This document shows, piece after piece, positions 1 through 5,187 of a stretch of 5,187 bases of DNA. A model generated the notes under the pieces. The model was given only the letters and a program-made list of their open reading frames with translations, did no database searches and was not told the origin of the DNA. This DNA is from Maribacter sp. (GTDB taxonomy: Bacteria; Bacteroidota; Bacteroidia; Flavobacteriales; Flavobacteriaceae). The DNA lies in contig JANQUX010000064.1 in assembly GCA_030730545.1 (NCBI GenBank), forward strand, positions 3,520 to 8,706. The letters run 5' to 3'. A program made the translations under genes and the position numbers. How positions within the stretch are numbered: the stretch's first letter is position 1; every line of letters begins with the position of its first letter.

Positions 1-3
1 CTA

Positions 4-1332
4 TTGGACCCAGACCCCTTACCGTTTTTAATGACAACATTAGTTGTAAACGGTGTTTTTGCAATTAATATAGTTGTACTTTTTGTACTACTTCTTTGCT
101 CTGCACTTATTTCTGGTGCCGAAGTGGCAATGTTCGGTCTTTCGCCAACCGAGGTTAAAGAGCTTCAAGACGAAAAATCTGCTAAAAGTGCCATATTACT
201 TAAGCTTCTAGAACGACCTAAAAAATTATTGGCAACCATACTAATAGCAAACAATGCTATAAACATTGGTGTAGTTCTGCTTTTCAGTATCATTGGTAAT
301 ACACTTTTTGAAAATATAAATGCCGTATTGTTCGGTGTATTATCAGTTCGTTTTTTGTTAGAAGTCGTGGTAGCAACGTTTCTGATCTTAATGTTCGGTG
401 AAATTCTACCAAAGGTATATGCCAACAGAAATAGAATGAGCTTTGCGCATTTAATGGTATATCCATTAAGAGTGTTAGACTTTATTTTTTCGCCATTAAG
501 TTTGCCAATGCGTTCGGGCACCTTGTTTTTGTATAACAAACTAGGTAAACAAAAATCGAGTTTAAGTATCGATCAATTGTCGCAGGCATTAGATTTAACT
601 TCTCATGGCGATACTACTAAAGAAGAAAAAAAGATTTTAGAAGGTATTGTAACCTTTGGTAATACAGATACCAAACAGGTAATGAGACCTCGTATCGATA
701 TTTTTGCGCTGAACGAGCAAATGAAATTCCCCGAAGTTTTAGGTGAGATAAAGAAGAACGGGTATTCTAGAATTCCGGTATTTGGCGAGAATATCGATAC
801 CGTAAAAGGGGTGTTGTATGTAAAGGATCTATTACCATATTTAGATAGAAAGACCTTTAATTGGATGACACTTATTAGAGAGCCCTATTTTGTACCTGAG
901 AATAAAAAGTTAGATGATCTGCTGGGTGAATTTCAAGAGAAGAAAAATCACTTGGCTATTGTTGTTGATGAGTATGGTGGCACTTCTGGTTTGGTAACCT
1001 TAGAAGATATTATTGAAGAAATTGTTGGCGATATCAGCGATGAGTTTGATGATGAAGATTTAATTTTCTCTAAACTCGACGAGTATAATTATGTTTTCGA
1101 AGGAAAAACTCCTCTTAAAGATTTTTACCGTGTGATAAAATTAGATGACAACGAAATTTTTGAAAGTAATAAAGGAGAGTCAGAAACACTAGCTGGCTTT
1201 GTTTTGGAAAAGGCAGGAAGCTTCCCGAAAAGAGGCGAGAAAATACAGTTCGATTCGTATACTTTCGTAGTTGAGGGTATGGACAAGAAAAGATTGAAAC
1301 AAATAAAAGTAACCTTGCCACATGAAGTTTAA
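4..1332 (+). CDS. gldE: Gliding motility-associated protein GldE (CNNM/CBS/CorC-type membrane protein)
   Basis: GldE is an inner-membrane protein of the CNNM/CorC (hemolysin C-like) superfamily. In flavobacteria it is linked to gliding and is thought to support GldD function; no transport activity is established. Visible order: a hydrophobic DUF21/CNNM region at about residues 17-175, with SGAEVA at 37-42 and FGEILPK at 131-137; a CBS pair at about 220-345, with the signature VDEYGGTSGLVTLEDI starting at 321; an acidic linker (DEFDDED); and a CorC/HlyC C-terminal domain at about 358-438. The length of 442 aa is normal for the family. The start is uncertain. TTG at position 4 gives an N-terminus MDPDP that I recall as typical of GldE, but only one codon precedes it in the window, so an upstream start cannot be excluded. 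The first in-frame ATG, at 31 (residue 10), still lies before the first membrane segment. The stop overlaps gldD by 11 bases, which suggests translational coupling. The identity rests on domain order plus the following gldD. Confidence 0.9.
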   Translation: MDPDPLPFLMTTLVVNGVFAINIVVLFVLLLCSALISGAEVAMFGLSPTEVKELQDEKSAKSAILLKLLERPKKLLATILIANNAINIGVVLLFSIIGNTLFENINAVLFGVLSVRFLLEVVVATFLILMFGEILPKVYANRNRMSFAHLMVYPLRVLDFIFSPLSLPMRSGTLFLYNKLGKQKSSLSIDQLSQALDLTSHGDTTKEEKKILEGIVTFGNTDTKQVMRPRIDIFALNEQMKFPEVLGEIKKNGYSRIPVFGENIDTVKGVLYVKDLLPYLDRKTFNWMTLIREPYFVPENKKLDDLLGEFQEKKNHLAIVVDEYGGTSGLVTLEDIIEEIVGDISDEFDDEDLIFSKLDEYNYVFEGKTPLKDFYRVIKLDDNEIFESNKGESETLAGFVLEKAGSFPKRGEKIQFDSYTFVVEGMDKKRLKQIKVTLPHEV

Positions 1333-1882
1333 TGTATTGATTATAATTTTAATAGGTTTTGCTTTTGTAGTAAGCTGTAAAGAAGAGCCAATAATCCCAA
1401 AGCCAAAAGCTAAAATGCGGTTAGAATATCCTGAAGGTAAATTGGCGGACTTAGAAACCGAGAATTTCAGTTTCAAATATAATCAATTGGCTAAGGCTGA
1501 ATTAAATGGCGATAAAGCCTATACTATTTCTTATCCAGAAATGAAGGGCGCAATCTTTCTAAGTTATAAGAAAATCGATGGTAACTTATCTAAGTTAATA
1601 ACTGATTCTAAAAGGCTTAGTTATGAACATGCGACAAAGGCCGACAATATTGTAGAGCAACCTTATGTGAACCCTGATGAGAAAATATATGGTGCTTTAT
1701 TTGAGGTACAGGGTAATGCCGCTTCACAATCGCAATTTTATGTTACCGATAGCACAGAACATTTTCTAACCGGTTCTGTTTATTTTTATACGAAACCCAA
1801 TTATGATTCTATTTTACCTGCAGCGTCATATCTTCAAAATGATATCAGGGGAATCATAGAAACACTTCGGTGGAAAAAATAA
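1322..1882 (+). CDS. gldD: Gliding motility lipoprotein GldD
   Basis: GldD is a lipoprotein required for gliding in Flavobacterium johnsoniae, where the gld genes overlap functionally with type IX secretion; its biochemical role is not known. The sequence shows a lipoprotein signal peptide with a hydrophobic core at residues 4-17 and a lipobox VVSC with Cys19 as the acylated residue. A short charged and proline-rich linker follows, leading into the family-typical PKPKAKMRLEYPE (residues 26-38). A globular domain extends to the end and includes HFLTGSVYFYTKPNYDS (from residue 147) near the C-terminus. The length of 186 aa fits the family. The ATG lies inside the last codons of gldE, so the two genes are almost certainly co-transcribed and probably translationally coupled. 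No frameshift or missing region is visible. The assignment rests on both the conserved motifs and the gldE neighbour. Confidence 0.92.
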   Translation: MKFNVLIIILIGFAFVVSCKEEPIIPKPKAKMRLEYPEGKLADLETENFSFKYNQLAKAELNGDKAYTISYPEMKGAIFLSYKKIDGNLSKLITDSKRLSYEHATKADNIVEQPYVNPDEKIYGALFEVQGNAASQSQFYVTDSTEHFLTGSVYFYTKPNYDSILPAASYLQNDIRGIIETLRWKK

Positions 1883-1888
1883 AGTCGT

Positions 1889-2839
1889 ATGATGACAAAA
1901 CAAGACCTTTTAGATTGTCATAAACGAATAACTCCATTTATTCATAACACAGCTGTTTTAACTTCTAGACTAATTGATAAAGAGGTTGGTGCTCAAGTAT
2001 TTTTTAAGTGCGAGAATTTTCAAAGGGCAGGAGCGTATAAAATGCGCGGTGCTACCAATGCCATTTTACAGTTAAGCGAAGAGCAGAAGAAAAACGGCGT
2101 AGTAACACATTCGTCTGGTAATTTTGCACAAGCATTATCATTAGCGGCGCAGAGTGTGGGTGTTATTGCACATATTGTAATGCCAAATACAGCCCCAGAA
2201 GTTAAGAAAGTCGGTGTTATAGAATATGGCGGGAAAATTTATGAGTGTGAGCCTACAGTAGAGGCGAGGCAGGCATTAGCAGATGAAATTGCCATGAAAA
2301 CAGGAGCTACTTTCGTGCACCCATCCAACGATAACAATGTTATATTGGGTCAAGGCACGGCTGCTTTAGAACTGTTATATAAACAACCTGATTTAGATTT
2401 TATATTTTGCCCTGTAGGCGGCGGCGGACTCATTGCCGGTTCAGCATTGGCGTCAAAATACTTTGCGAATAACTGTAAGGTTTACGGAGCGGAGCCTTTT
2501 GAGGCTGATGATGCTTACCGTTCGTTACAAAGTGGCAAAATAGAAACTAACGAAACCGTAAACACTATTGCCGACGGATTAAAAACAGTTTTGGGTGACA
2601 AGAACTTTCCTATTATTAAAGAGCTTGTTAGCGGTATTGTCAGGGTAACCGAAGATGAGATTGTTGCCGCAATGAAATTGGTTTGGGAACGTATGAAAAT
2701 TATCATAGAACCTTCTAGTGCGGTAACCGTGGCTGCAGTTTTGAAACAATCAAAAGAGCAGCCAGAAGTTTTTCAGAATAAAAAAATAGGAATTATAATT
2801 TCTGGGGGTAATGTAGATTTATCTAAGTTACCTTTTTAG
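1889..2839 (+). CDS. PLP-dependent threonine/serine dehydratase or serine racemase-like enzyme
   Basis: This is a cytoplasmic fold-type II PLP enzyme that probably deaminates L-threonine/L-serine (or a hydroxyaspartate) to the 2-oxo acid, or racemizes serine. Lys51 in GAYKMRGA is the Schiff-base lysine. SSGNF (75-79) matches the racemase SSGNH segment, with Ser76 at the position of the second catalytic base. The tetraglycine phosphate loop is at 177-180, and SGGNVD is at 305-310, where Ser305 should contact the pyridine nitrogen. E202, A206 and D208 in AEPFEADDAY line up with the divalent-metal site of mammalian serine racemase. At 316 aa it lacks the ACT-like regulatory domain of biosynthetic IlvA. 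The ATG at 1889 is followed directly by a second ATG at 1892, so the true start could be one codon later. It begins 6 bases after gldD and is probably in the same transcript. Whether it is mainly a dehydratase or a racemase cannot be read from sequence; Phe replaces the usual His after SSGN. Confidence 0.88.
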   Translation: MMTKQDLLDCHKRITPFIHNTAVLTSRLIDKEVGAQVFFKCENFQRAGAYKMRGATNAILQLSEEQKKNGVVTHSSGNFAQALSLAAQSVGVIAHIVMPNTAPEVKKVGVIEYGGKIYECEPTVEARQALADEIAMKTGATFVHPSNDNNVILGQGTAALELLYKQPDLDFIFCPVGGGGLIAGSALASKYFANNCKVYGAEPFEADDAYRSLQSGKIETNETVNTIADGLKTVLGDKNFPIIKELVSGIVRVTEDEIVAAMKLVWERMKIIIEPSSAVTVAAVLKQSKEQPEVFQNKKIGIIISGGNVDLSKLPF

Positions 2840-2851
2840 AATATGTAATTT

Positions 2852-3274
2852 TTACTGCTTACTTAAAATCTCTTCAGCACGCTCAATACTAGAATTTATA
2901 TTCTCTTTTACTTGTTGAACTTTCTCTTCCTCTTCTTTTAACCATGCTTTCTTTTCATCAGAAAGTTCTTTGCCGTTCATTATTTCTTCAGAATTGAAAC
3001 GATTACCAAAACCTTGCATCCAGTCCATCATAGATTTATTGGCTTCCTGTAAATCTTTCATTGCTTTTGCTTCAACCGATTCAACCCCAAGAGAATCTGC
3101 CATTGGTTTTAATTGCCCAACTAGTTTGCCAATAGCTCCCATTTTTGGCATTACCTCATCATGAATGCTCATTACGTTCTCCATTTTAGAAGGCTCTTCA
3201 GCTTTCTTGGTTTCTTTGCAAGAAGTGAACGTAATTAATGTAGCTATGGCAAGTGTATAAAGTATATTTTTCAT
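2852..3274 (-). CDS. Small Met-rich helical lipoprotein of unknown function
   Basis: I recognise the general type (a short flavobacterial lipoprotein) but not a characterised family. The 140-aa product has a lipoprotein signal peptide with hydrophobic residues 4-17 and lipobox FTSC, with Cys19 as the lipid anchor, so it should sit in a membrane facing the periplasm or the cell surface. The mature part looks almost entirely alpha-helical and highly charged, with a KEEEEKVQQVKENINSSIERAEEIL stretch (113 onward) of coiled-coil character. It is methionine-rich: Met31, 35, 42, 45, 58, 72, 82, 83, 86 and 99, plus His38 in the segment IHDEVMPKM. Its start codon lies one base after the stop of the HMA-like gene, so the two form an operon. 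Metal binding by the Met/His segment is an inference from composition and from this neighbour only. It converges with the dehydratase gene, leaving 12 bases between the stop codons and no visible terminator hairpin. Confidence 0.8.
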   Translation of the reverse strand: MKNILYTLAIATLITFTSCKETKKAEEPSKMENVMSIHDEVMPKMGAIGKLVGQLKPMADSLGVESVEAKAMKDLQEANKSMMDWMQGFGNRFNSEEIMNGKELSDEKKAWLKEEEEKVQQVKENINSSIERAEEILSKQ

Positions 3275-3275
3275 T

Positions 3276-3647
3276 TTAGTTGTTCTTAGGAGTAATAGCT
3301 GTAATAGTTTTGACAGATGTAATGGTGTAATTGTAATCTTTGACTTTAGTATCGGTAATTATGGCCTTTACCTCTTCAATAGTTATAATTGTTGGGTCAA
3401 AAGAGATAAGGCCGCTTTTATTTTCAAAACTGATTTCTGAAGAAACGACTCCTTCGCTATCCATTAAATTTGAAGAAATTTTATCGGCACAACCTTCTTG
3501 GCAAGCCATACCTTCTATAGTAACTAGTATGGTACTACTGTCATTAGTTAAAATTTCAGCAGGTAAAGCCTCACCTTCCTGTGCTAAACAATTATTTATT
3601 ACTAAAGTAAACATAGCTATAAAAAGGACTACTATTTTTGATTTCAT
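3276..3647 (-). CDS. Exported heavy-metal-associated (HMA) domain protein with CX3C motif
   Basis: The 123-aa product has a signal peptide (MKSKIVVLFIAMFTL core, probable cleavage near LAQ at 21-23). A short linker follows, then one HMA-like ferredoxin-fold domain at about residues 39-112. The fold pattern shows a first strand STILVTIEGM, a metal loop, a helix CADKISSNLM, then strands around VVSSEISFENKSGLISFDP, and a second helix TIEEVKAIITD. The metal loop is GMACQEGCA, with Cys49 and Cys53, i.e. CX3C instead of the usual CX2C of copper chaperones and P-type ATPase domains. It probably acts in the periplasm on a soft metal ion or as a thiol protein. The reading frame continues upstream to an ATG at 3707 (143 aa), but I chose the ATG at 3647 because it puts the signal peptide at the very N-terminus. 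It is the first gene of a two-gene operon, one base before the Met-rich lipoprotein. Confidence 0.82.
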   Translation of the reverse strand: MKSKIVVLFIAMFTLVINNCLAQEGEALPAEILTNDSSTILVTIEGMACQEGCADKISSNLMDSEGVVSSEISFENKSGLISFDPTIITIEEVKAIITDTKVKDYNYTITSVKTITAITPKNN

Positions 3648-3661
3648 AATGATAGATTTAA

Positions 3662-3686
3662 CAAATACAATTAATAAATGTATTTG
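3662..3686. promoter_or_regulatory. 25-bp near-perfect palindrome upstream of the HMA gene
   Basis: Arms CAAATACA (3662-3669) and TGTATTTG (3679-3686) are exact reverse complements. The inner bases also pair (3671-3673 with 3675-3677), so 11 of 12 positions around base 3674 are complementary; only 3670/3678 fail. Beyond the arms, allowing one bulged G at 3687, TTA on the right can pair with TAA on the left. It lies 14 bases before the start codon of the minus-strand HMA gene. It could be a dimeric repressor operator over the promoter or a leader hairpin. The regulator is not in the window, and AT-rich DNA makes chance palindromes more common. Confidence 0.45.
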
Positions 3687-3756
3687 GTTATAGTGTAAAG
3701 ATACCAATTATGTAAAATGGTTTTAGATATCAATTGTAAAAATATCGGAATAGGGA

Positions 3757-3786
3757 TTGGTTTATTTAGAAAAAACATCATTTTTG
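3757..3786 (+). promoter_or_regulatory. Possible Bacteroidota housekeeping promoter for the EamA gene
   Basis: The sequence shows TTG at 3757-3759, a 19-base spacer and CATTTTTG at 3779-3786. This differs by one base from the Bacteroidota -7 consensus TAnnTTTG, at a spacing usual for that promoter class. It would start transcription only about 10-15 bases before the TTG codon at 3803, so the leader would be very short. The motif is weak in AT-rich DNA, so this is a tentative call. Confidence 0.22.
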
Positions 3787-3802
3787 TTCAAAATTTTAAG
3801 AG

Positions 3803-4693
3803 TTGAAGCATATAGACCAGAAGTGGCTTTACCTAGTAATTCTATCATTTATATGGGGTTCGTCTTTTATATTAATAAAAAGATCTCTAGTTGGGTATAC
3901 GCCATTGCAAGTTGGTGGTTTAAGAATTGTTTTTGCATCGGTATTATTATTCATTCTCGGCTTTAGATCTTTAAAGACACTTTCAAAAACCGATTGGAAA
4001 TGGGTTGCTATAGCGGGCTTATGTAGTTCATTCTTTCCTCCTTTTTTCTTTGCCTTGGCACAAATGGAAATTAGTAGTGGTATAACCTCTATTTTAAACT
4101 CCGTAGCACCATTATTTACCACATTGGTGGGTATAGCGCTTTTCGGACTTTCACTAAAGGGAAGGCAAGTTTTAGGGGTGTTAATAGGTCTTTTTGGTAC
4201 TATAGTACTTATTGCTGCAGGTATGGAGAATAATGTGAACCAGAACTATTGGTATTCTTTATTTATAATTATTGCTGCGTTAGGGTATGCCTTTAATATC
4301 AACATTATTAAGAAGTATTTATCTCATTTAACGCCGTTAGCAGTAACGACCGCTAGTTTCGGGGTCGCTTTTTTACCAGCCTTAATCATTTTGATTTATA
4401 CGGGAGTATTTCAGCAGTTTTCTGGTAATAGTGCTATGCACGAAGCTGTGTGGTATATTATGGCATTGGCATTTTTAGGTACGGCTTTGGCGAACATCCT
4501 ATTTAATAAATTAATAAAATTATCGAGTCCCGTATTTGCAGCATCGGTAACGTATTTGATTCCTCTTGTTGCAGTGTTATGGGGTTTTTTAGATGGCGAG
4601 AATATCAGTATTTTACAGCTATTGGGCGGACTCATTATCTTATTTGGGGTATGGCTCGTAAATAGGAAAAAAGTGATTGTTCTCCAAAAATAA
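3803..4693 (+). CDS. EamA/DMT-family membrane transporter
   Basis: This is a ten-helix inner-membrane protein of the drug/metabolite transporter superfamily, with two EamA repeats at roughly residues 8-138 and 149-287. Members export amino acids or other small metabolites; the substrate cannot be read from sequence. Evidence: a family-typical first helix with FIWGSSFILIK (16-26); about ten hydrophobic segments near 8-26, 35-55, 66-86, 93-115, 122-140, 149-168, 178-200, 214-235, 243-262 and 268-287; the ITSILNSVAPLFTTL stretch (94 onward) typical of repeat 1, with its counterpart SSPVFAASVTYLIPLVAVLWG (241 onward) in repeat 2; and a basic C-terminal tail. The length of 296 aa is normal. The start is TTG at 3803: an in-frame TAA sits at 3797-3799, and the next in-frame ATG is at residue 88, which would remove three helices. 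It is divergent from the HMA gene and 69 bases ahead of the GIN-domain gene. Confidence 0.88.
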   Translation: MKHIDQKWLYLVILSFIWGSSFILIKRSLVGYTPLQVGGLRIVFASVLLFILGFRSLKTLSKTDWKWVAIAGLCSSFFPPFFFALAQMEISSGITSILNSVAPLFTTLVGIALFGLSLKGRQVLGVLIGLFGTIVLIAAGMENNVNQNYWYSLFIIIAALGYAFNINIIKKYLSHLTPLAVTTASFGVAFLPALIILIYTGVFQQFSGNSAMHEAVWYIMALAFLGTALANILFNKLIKLSSPVFAASVTYLIPLVAVLWGFLDGENISILQLLGGLIILFGVWLVNRKKVIVLQK

Positions 4694-4703
4694 TTCGGCA
4701 TAC

Positions 4704-4733
4704 TGTAACAAACTTGACTTACGGTTGTCTTTG
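4704..4733 (+). promoter_or_regulatory. Candidate ECF sigma factor promoter of the GIN-domain gene
   Basis: TGTAACA at 4704-4710 is followed by a 15-base spacer and TGTC at 4726-4729, within TGTCTTTG. ECF (group 4) sigma factor promoters typically carry an AAC-containing -35 element and a CGTC-type -10 at about this spacing; here the C of CGTC is T. Transcription would begin about 25 bases before the ATG at 4763, leaving an A-rich leader as is usual for Bacteroidota. The same TGTCTTTG is also one base from the housekeeping -7 consensus TAnnTTTG, but I see no good -33 element at the matching distance. A nearby TTGACT (4714-4719) has no properly spaced -10. Confidence 0.4.
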
Positions 4734-4762
4734 TATAGAACTAATCGAAAAAAACTAAAATC

Positions 4763-5187
4763 ATGAAAAAAATTATATTCACGCTACTTGCGGTAACCTT
4801 TGTTCTAGGCGGTATAAATGCTCAAGAGAAAACATTCAACGTAAAATCTTTCGATAAACTAATTGTTAGTCCGCATATAGAATTAAACCTAATAGAAGGC
4901 GAAGAAGAAAGTGTTGTTATTGATAATGCAAAAATATCGTTAGATAAAATTAATGTAGAAGTAGAAGGTAGAACTTTAAGGTTGTACTTAGATGGTGCTA
5001 AGGTGGTAACTAAATCTGAGCGTATTTCAAATGATCAATGGCGCGGTAGTAAATCGCTTTATAATGGCACAATGGCTTCTATTACGGTAACGTATAGAAA
5101 ACTCGAAAATTTATCGATACGTGGCGAAGAAATTGTTAGATGTAAAAATCTTTTTAATGCTGATGATTTTAAAATGTCGTTATACGG
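4763..5187 (+). CDS. Exported GIN-domain (DUF2807) protein, 3'-truncated by the window end
   Basis: The visible 141 complete codons encode the N-terminal part of a secreted, beta-rich GIN/DUF2807-type protein, a family widespread in Bacteroidota and often described as a putative auto-transporter adhesin head; its function is not established. A Sec signal peptide covers residues 1-20 (MKKIIFTLLAVTFVLGGINA, probable cleavage before Gln21). The domain begins with FDKLIVSPHIELNLIEGEEE (30 onward), followed by SLDKINVEVEGRTLRLYLDG (59 onward) and ITVTYRKLENLSIRGEE (107 onward). These are the repeated short strands expected of the stacked beta fold. The ATG at 4763 is supported by the signal peptide directly after it and by the A-rich leader CGAAAAAAACTAAAATC. 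The frame is open to the last base. It lies 69 bases downstream of the EamA gene and has its own candidate promoter, so it is probably transcribed separately. Confidence 0.82.
   Translation, partial: MKKIIFTLLAVTFVLGGINAQEKTFNVKSFDKLIVSPHIELNLIEGEEESVVIDNAKISLDKINVEVEGRTLRLYLDGAKVVTKSERISNDQWRGSKSLYNGTMASITVTYRKLENLSIRGEEIVRCKNLFNADDFKMSLY

Noticed and set aside
165..539. Minus-strand 124-codon open frame inside gldE
   Set aside because: It lies entirely antisense to the conserved CNNM domain of gldE and shows no domain or plausible signal of its own.
2827..2862. Possible bidirectional terminator between the convergent genes
   Set aside because: Only 4-bp stems such as GTAA/TTAC around 2845-2855 are present, with no GC-rich hairpin followed by a T-run, so I did not annotate a terminator.
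3340..3693. Plus-strand open frame opposite the HMA-like gene
   Set aside because: It is antisense to a gene with a signal peptide and an HMA motif. The product is low in charge pattern and has no recognisable domain, as expected for an antisense shadow.
3648..3707. Earlier ATG at 3707 for the HMA-like protein, adding 20 residues
   Set aside because: The extension (MVSLHYNQIHLL...) would place a stretch of non-signal sequence before a well-formed Sec signal peptide, and it would also run through the palindrome. The start at 3647 is more natural.
3757..3966. Plus-strand 69-codon open frame overlapping the EamA start
   Set aside because: It overlaps the EamA gene in another frame, and its product has no family pattern. 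The EamA frame carries clear transporter motifs over the same bases.
4714..4739. Sigma-70-like TTGACT (4714) with TATAGA (4734)
   Set aside because: The 14-base spacer is too short for a sigma-70 promoter, and Bacteroidota do not use that consensus. The TGTAACA/TGTC pair fits better.
1..5187. CRISPR arrays, tRNA or rRNA genes, insertion sequences, phage genes or attachment sites
   Set aside because: I saw no spaced direct repeats, cloverleaf sequences, transposase or integrase motifs, or terminal inverted repeats. Nearly all of the window is accounted for by seven intact or edge-truncated genes.

Overview
The window looks like chromosomal DNA from a gliding member of the Bacteroidota, most likely a marine Flavobacteriaceae. 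Three things point there: an adjacent gldE-gldD pair, which is diagnostic of the Bacteroidota gliding and type IX secretion lineage; AT-rich DNA with A-rich rather than Shine-Dalgarno-type leaders; and a GIN-domain (DUF2807) protein of the kind typical of the phylum. No species name can be given from sequence alone. There are seven protein genes, no RNA genes, no CRISPR array and no mobile element. No gene-free stretch exceeds about 160 bases.

Left part (1-2839, plus strand): a compact gene string. gldE encodes a CNNM/CBS/CorC-type membrane protein. gldD encodes a gliding lipoprotein, and the two genes overlap by 11 bases. Six bases further on is a fold-type II PLP enzyme of the serine racemase/threonine-serine dehydratase family. 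The tight spacing suggests a single transcript, although the enzyme has no obvious role in gliding.

Middle (2852-3647, minus strand): a two-gene unit converging on the dehydratase gene, with only 12 bases between the stop codons. Its first gene is a small exported HMA-like (heavy-metal-associated) protein with a CX3C instead of the usual CX2C metal motif. One base after it comes a small Met-rich helical lipoprotein. A 25-bp near-perfect palindrome lies 14 bases before the start codon of the HMA gene and is the best candidate operator or leader hairpin in the window.

Right part (3803-5187, plus strand): a 10-TM EamA/DMT-family transporter that appears to start at TTG, then the 5' part of an exported GIN-domain protein that runs off the window end. 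The GIN gene is preceded by a TGTAACA-N15-TGTC arrangement that resembles an ECF sigma factor promoter.

Most of the window is ordinary core-genome content. The least explained parts are the HMA-variant/Met-rich lipoprotein pair with its palindrome, and the possible ECF promoter. I see no convincing new multi-gene system.
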